64,000 nucleotides of DNA from MGIIa-K1 sp964577145. GTDB taxonomy: Archaea; Thermoplasmatota; Poseidoniia; Poseidoniales; Poseidoniaceae. The translations under genes and the position numbers were made by a program. This document shows, piece after piece, positions 61,340 through 64,000 of the stretch; position 1 is the first letter of the stretch; the number at the start of each line of letters is the position of its first letter. The notes under the pieces are model-generated. The model worked only from the letters and a program-made list of their open reading frames with translations, was not told the origin of the DNA and ran no database searches. The stretch lies in the NCBI GenBank assembly GCA_964577145.1, contig CAZNXM010000001.1:34355-98354 (forward strand). Reading direction: 5' to 3'.

Positions 61340-62695
61340 ATGGGATGGGATGGTTCATTCACTTCTCGAGCCACTTCAGGCGAATTGAGTATAGCCATCA
61401 TTGGTCTCGGTTATGTTGGTCTGCCAACTGCAATTGGGTTTCGTGATGCTGGCTTCAATGTCTGGGGAGTGGATAACTCCGAACCTGTTGTAAATTCGTT
61501 ACAGAAAGGTCGAAACCCATTAGGCGATCCCACTTTAGATGACAAAATCCCTGAACCAAATTCAGATCGTTGGACGATTACGTATAGTACAGCAGAAGCA
61601 ACTGCTGCATGTGATGTCATTATCGTAACAGTTCCTACGCCTGTTTCTGAAGATCTTAAGCCAGATCTTACCTATGTCGAAAATGCAGGTAGCGCAGTTT
61701 TTGAGGCAGTAGAAAAAGGTAGCCGAAAGGTTGTAATTTTGGAAAGTACCGTATATCCTGGTGTTACTACAAGTACATGGCTACCGCTTTTGCGTGAATC
61801 GGGGCTCATTGAAGGGAAAGACATCGAGATTGCTTATTGTCCTGAAAGATTTAATCCTGGAGATCCAAATCATGGGGTAAGGCAAGTAGCACGCGTGATT
61901 GGTTGTTCTAACTCTGAAGTGGGAGAAAGCCTTGTGCATCTTTATCGCCGATTAACTTCTGAAGATGTTCGTTATGTTGGTAAGATAGAAGTGGCAGAAG
62001 CAACAAAAGTTATTGAAAATGTACAACGCGATATTAACATTGCATTGGTTAACGAATTAGCCCAGATATTCCCCGAAATAGATATTGATGTTGAAGATGT
62101 ACTTTCAGCAGCTTCAACCAAATGGAATTTCCATCGTTATACACCAGGTATTGGAGTGGGAGGGCATTGTATACCTGTTGACCCGTATTATTTGATGCAA
62201 AGGGCCCAAGAAGTAGGGGTACCAGCAGAACTCATTACTGCAGCTCGAGCAGTAAACAGATTGATGCCTCGGCACGTATCTAGCCAATTACGAGATTTGC
62301 TTTATAGGGCAAAAATTTCTGCAAATACGGGTCGAGTTCTATTCCTTGGTTGGTCATACAAGGCAGGAATTGGAGATGCCCGCGAAACTCCAGCTTTACC
62401 CTTGGCAATGAATCTGCTTGAATCTGGAATAGAAGTTGCAACATGGGACCCATACTTATCAGCAGAAGATATTCCTGATGGGGTTGAAAATGTTCAAGAA
62501 ATCGATACCGTTCAAGGATATGATATTGCTGTATTAGTTACTGCACATCCTGAGTGTGTTAGTCTTGACTGGGAAGGATTGTGCACGCGTATGCGCACGC
62601 CCATCCTTTATGATGGTAGAAGAGTACTCGACCTCAGTGCCATGGAGACAATGGGGTGGAAGACCAATGCAGTTGGCTCTCCCTTGCAGTATTGA
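61340..62695 (+). CDS. UDP-sugar (UDP-GlcNAc/ManNAc-type) dehydrogenase
   Basis: NAD-dependent UDP-glucose/UDP-ManNAc dehydrogenase family, about 451 residues. It shows the Rossmann start IAIIGLGYVGLPTAIGF, VPTPVSEDLKPDLTYV, ILESTVYPGVTTS, YCPERFNPGD and the catalytic cysteine in GVGGHCIPVDPYYLM near residue 275. FLGWSYKAGIGDARETPAL marks the C-terminal domain. The substitutions are most like WecC/TviB, which oxidise UDP-N-acetylhexosamine to the uronic acid. The ATG at 61313 is a possible longer start. It heads a surface-polysaccharide run. Confidence 0.88.
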   Translation: MGWDGSFTSRATSGELSIAIIGLGYVGLPTAIGFRDAGFNVWGVDNSEPVVNSLQKGRNPLGDPTLDDKIPEPNSDRWTITYSTAEATAACDVIIVTVPTPVSEDLKPDLTYVENAGSAVFEAVEKGSRKVVILESTVYPGVTTSTWLPLLRESGLIEGKDIEIAYCPERFNPGDPNHGVRQVARVIGCSNSEVGESLVHLYRRLTSEDVRYVGKIEVAEATKVIENVQRDINIALVNELAQIFPEIDIDVEDVLSAASTKWNFHRYTPGIGVGGHCIPVDPYYLMQRAQEVGVPAELITAARAVNRLMPRHVSSQLRDLLYRAKISANTGRVLFLGWSYKAGIGDARETPALPLAMNLLESGIEVATWDPYLSAEDIPDGVENVQEIDTVQGYDIAVLVTAHPECVSLDWEGLCTRMRTPILYDGRRVLDLSAMETMGWKTNAVGSPLQY

Positions 62696-62723
62696 AAAGA
62701 ACTAGAACAAAGAGGGTATAGTG

Positions 62724-63491
62724 ATGAAGGCAATCTTGGTGGCCGGTGGGCACGGCTCGCGACTCTATCCATTTACTAGGTATACTCACAAGACTTTACT
62801 ACCACTTTATGGCCGTCCAGTAATTGATTATGCCCTTGCAACAATTCGTCGTGCAGGGGTTACAGATATCACAATTATTGGGAACAGATTCATTGGCCAA
62901 ATAGCACAACATGTTGGTACAGGTTTGCCCGGTGAAAATATTCATTATGTTATCGAAGAAGAGCCACTAGGAGTATATCATGCACTAAATTTGGCAAGAC
63001 CACATGTGGAAAATAGTCGGATTTTGGTATACTTCTCAGATAACATTACAACAATTGAACTCACGAATGCAGTCGCTGAGTTTAGAGATTCAGATTCGCC
63101 TCCGGGATGTGTGTTAATTGGACGTGAAGTAGACGACCCTGAGAGATTTGGTATTGCTAGTTTTGATAGCGATGGAAATCTTTCAGAAATTGTTGAGAAA
63201 CCACAAAATCCCCCATCTTCATTCGCAATTGGAGGTATCTATCTCTATGATGAAACATTCTGGTCTCGATTGGATGAAGTTGTTTCAACAAAGGGGAGTC
63301 AGATGTCGATTACCGATGTAAATCGAACATATGTTAAACAGGGGTTCGCCTCAATTATTCAATCCAAGGATTCATTGTGGATTGATTGCGGAACTCCAGA
63401 AGCATTGTTCGAAGCATCCCAATTGGCAGCCGAAGGAAAATTATCTGCCTTACCTTGTAATGTTAGAGAGGAAGACCCATCAATAGAATGA
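62724..63491 (+). CDS. Sugar-1-phosphate nucleotidyltransferase (RmlA/GalU-like)
   Basis: About 255 residues. N-terminal signature MKAILVAGGHGSRLYPFTRYTHKTLLPLYGRPVIDY, with the Lys of the nucleotide loop, then EEEPLGVYHALNLAR, VYFSDNI in the position of the metal Asp, and VEKPQNPPSSFAIGGIYLYD. C-terminal WIDCGTPEALFEAS is typical of RmlA-type transferases. It activates a sugar with UTP or dTTP for the adjacent dehydrogenase or transferases. A GAGG sequence lies upstream; a GTG one codon earlier is possible. Confidence 0.88.
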   Translation: MKAILVAGGHGSRLYPFTRYTHKTLLPLYGRPVIDYALATIRRAGVTDITIIGNRFIGQIAQHVGTGLPGENIHYVIEEEPLGVYHALNLARPHVENSRILVYFSDNITTIELTNAVAEFRDSDSPPGCVLIGREVDDPERFGIASFDSDGNLSEIVEKPQNPPSSFAIGGIYLYDETFWSRLDEVVSTKGSQMSITDVNRTYVKQGFASIIQSKDSLWIDCGTPEALFEASQLAAEGKLSALPCNVREEDPSIE

Positions 63492-63623
63492 ATTCCCTTT
63501 CATTTAGATTTACAATTTTATAGTAACAAAACGGCACCTCCGAGGAGAAAATCCTCTATCCAATATTGGGACTTTGCTGTCAATAAATAGTGTCAATTGA
63601 TAAAGGGTGAATTATCAGACGAA

Positions 63624-64000
63624 ATGATGAGCGAAGTAGATGGCGCAGACCTTCATCAAGTAGGCGTTCGAAAATCCTCATTTTTCGCACCGATTGCAGC
63701 GATTAACACTCTCTTGCAACATAGATTTCTCATTCGTAATTTGGTCCGCAGAGATGTTCGAGGACGCTATCGTAATTCGATTCTAGGTTATATTTGGACT
63801 GTATTGGAACCAGCACTTTTGTCTACAGTGTATTATTTCCTCTTCATCATGCTTGCAGATAATCCTGATGAGTTATATGCAGTTTGGGTAATGATCGGCA
63901 TAATTGTTTGGAGTAGTTTTGGGAAAAGTTTGCAAAGTTCTGTAACATCATTGACCCGTAATAGATCAACAATCCATTTGGTATATTTCCCACGAATTAT
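63624..64000 (+). CDS. ABC-2 polysaccharide export permease (partial)
   Basis: The frame is cut by the end of the window after about 125 residues. The visible part reads LIRNLVRRDVRGRYRNSILGYIWTVLEPAL, the family signature of TagG/Wzm-type permeases, followed by a first membrane helix (LLSTVYYFLFIMLA) and a second (WVMIGIIVWSSFGKSL). Such permeases export O-antigen or teichoic-acid-like glycans together with an ATPase, which should lie just outside. A hairpin (GAGGA/TCCTC, near 63542) lies in the 130-base AT-rich gap upstream, which probably holds the promoter. Either of two adjacent ATGs may be the start. Confidence 0.85.
   Translation, partial: MMSEVDGADLHQVGVRKSSFFAPIAAINTLLQHRFLIRNLVRRDVRGRYRNSILGYIWTVLEPALLSTVYYFLFIMLADNPDELYAVWVMIGIIVWSSFGKSLQSSVTSLTRNRSTIHLVYFPRI

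Overview
The window looks like a piece of a marine planktonic euryarchaeal genome, most likely Marine Group II (Candidatus Poseidoniales). The archaeal marks are a PolD large subunit with a C-terminal PCNA-binding peptide, a primase large subunit, RNA polymerase subunit D behind ribosomal proteins uS13, uS4 and uS11, a DUF373 membrane protein, an MptE-like pterin kinase, a Pcc1-like KEOPS subunit, and the archaeal CoA pair pantoate kinase plus phosphopantothenate synthetase. Mixed in are genes of bacterial character: a bacterial-type leucyl-tRNA synthetase, ATP-type PEP carboxykinase, class II fumarase, and a BolA/CGFS-glutaredoxin pair. Very large secreted proteins with calcium-binding thrombospondin type 3 repeats fit this group. 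The lineage is inferred from gene content only.

Layout. 1-9.7 kb: metabolic and housekeeping genes (isopropylmalate/isocitrate dehydrogenase family, phosphopantothenate synthetase, NadC, an FAD oxidoreductase, exonuclease III, Pcc1, HflX) and two poorly known membrane or beta-propeller proteins. 9.7-10.7 kb: a 1-kb stretch with no protein gene but the most striking signal of the window, a GC-rich plus-strand sequence that folds into about thirteen successive UUCG-capped hairpins behind a TATA-like promoter; it is probably a large structured non-coding RNA of unknown family. 10.7-20 kb: fumarase, a sulfotransferase-like protein, isoaspartyl peptidase, cyclophilin, a giant secreted protein broken by an assembly gap, and PEP carboxykinase. 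20-32 kb: a 1,274-residue polytopic membrane protein, an amino-sugar activation operon (GlmM-like mutase, hexapeptide transferase, small winged-helix protein), a CBS-domain pair, DUF373, primase PriL and MptE. 32-43 kb: PolD DP2, PyrE, a methyltransferase, the uS13-uS4-uS11-Rpo3-pantoate kinase operon, a CDIN1-like (TPD) nuclease and an SRPBCC protein. 43-57 kb: three very large exported proteins, the bacterial-type LeuRS, a membrane-anchored two-winged-helix regulator, a metallo-beta-lactamase-fold hydrolase and a STAND-type ATPase. 57-64 kb: thioredoxin, ribulose-phosphate epimerase, BolA/Grx, and the left part of a surface-polysaccharide locus (glycosyltransferase, flippase, nucleotide-sugar dehydrogenase, nucleotidyltransferase, ABC-2 permease cut by the window end).

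Genes are tightly packed, often abutting or overlapping by a few bases, with many convergent pairs. Some genes have clear Shine-Dalgarno sequences and others appear leaderless. No rRNA, tRNA, CRISPR array or insertion sequence was found. The 100-N gap at 14711-14810 is flanked by an exact 55-bp duplication; merging the two copies restores a membrane anchor and tail to the giant protein, so the break is an assembly artefact rather than a mutation.
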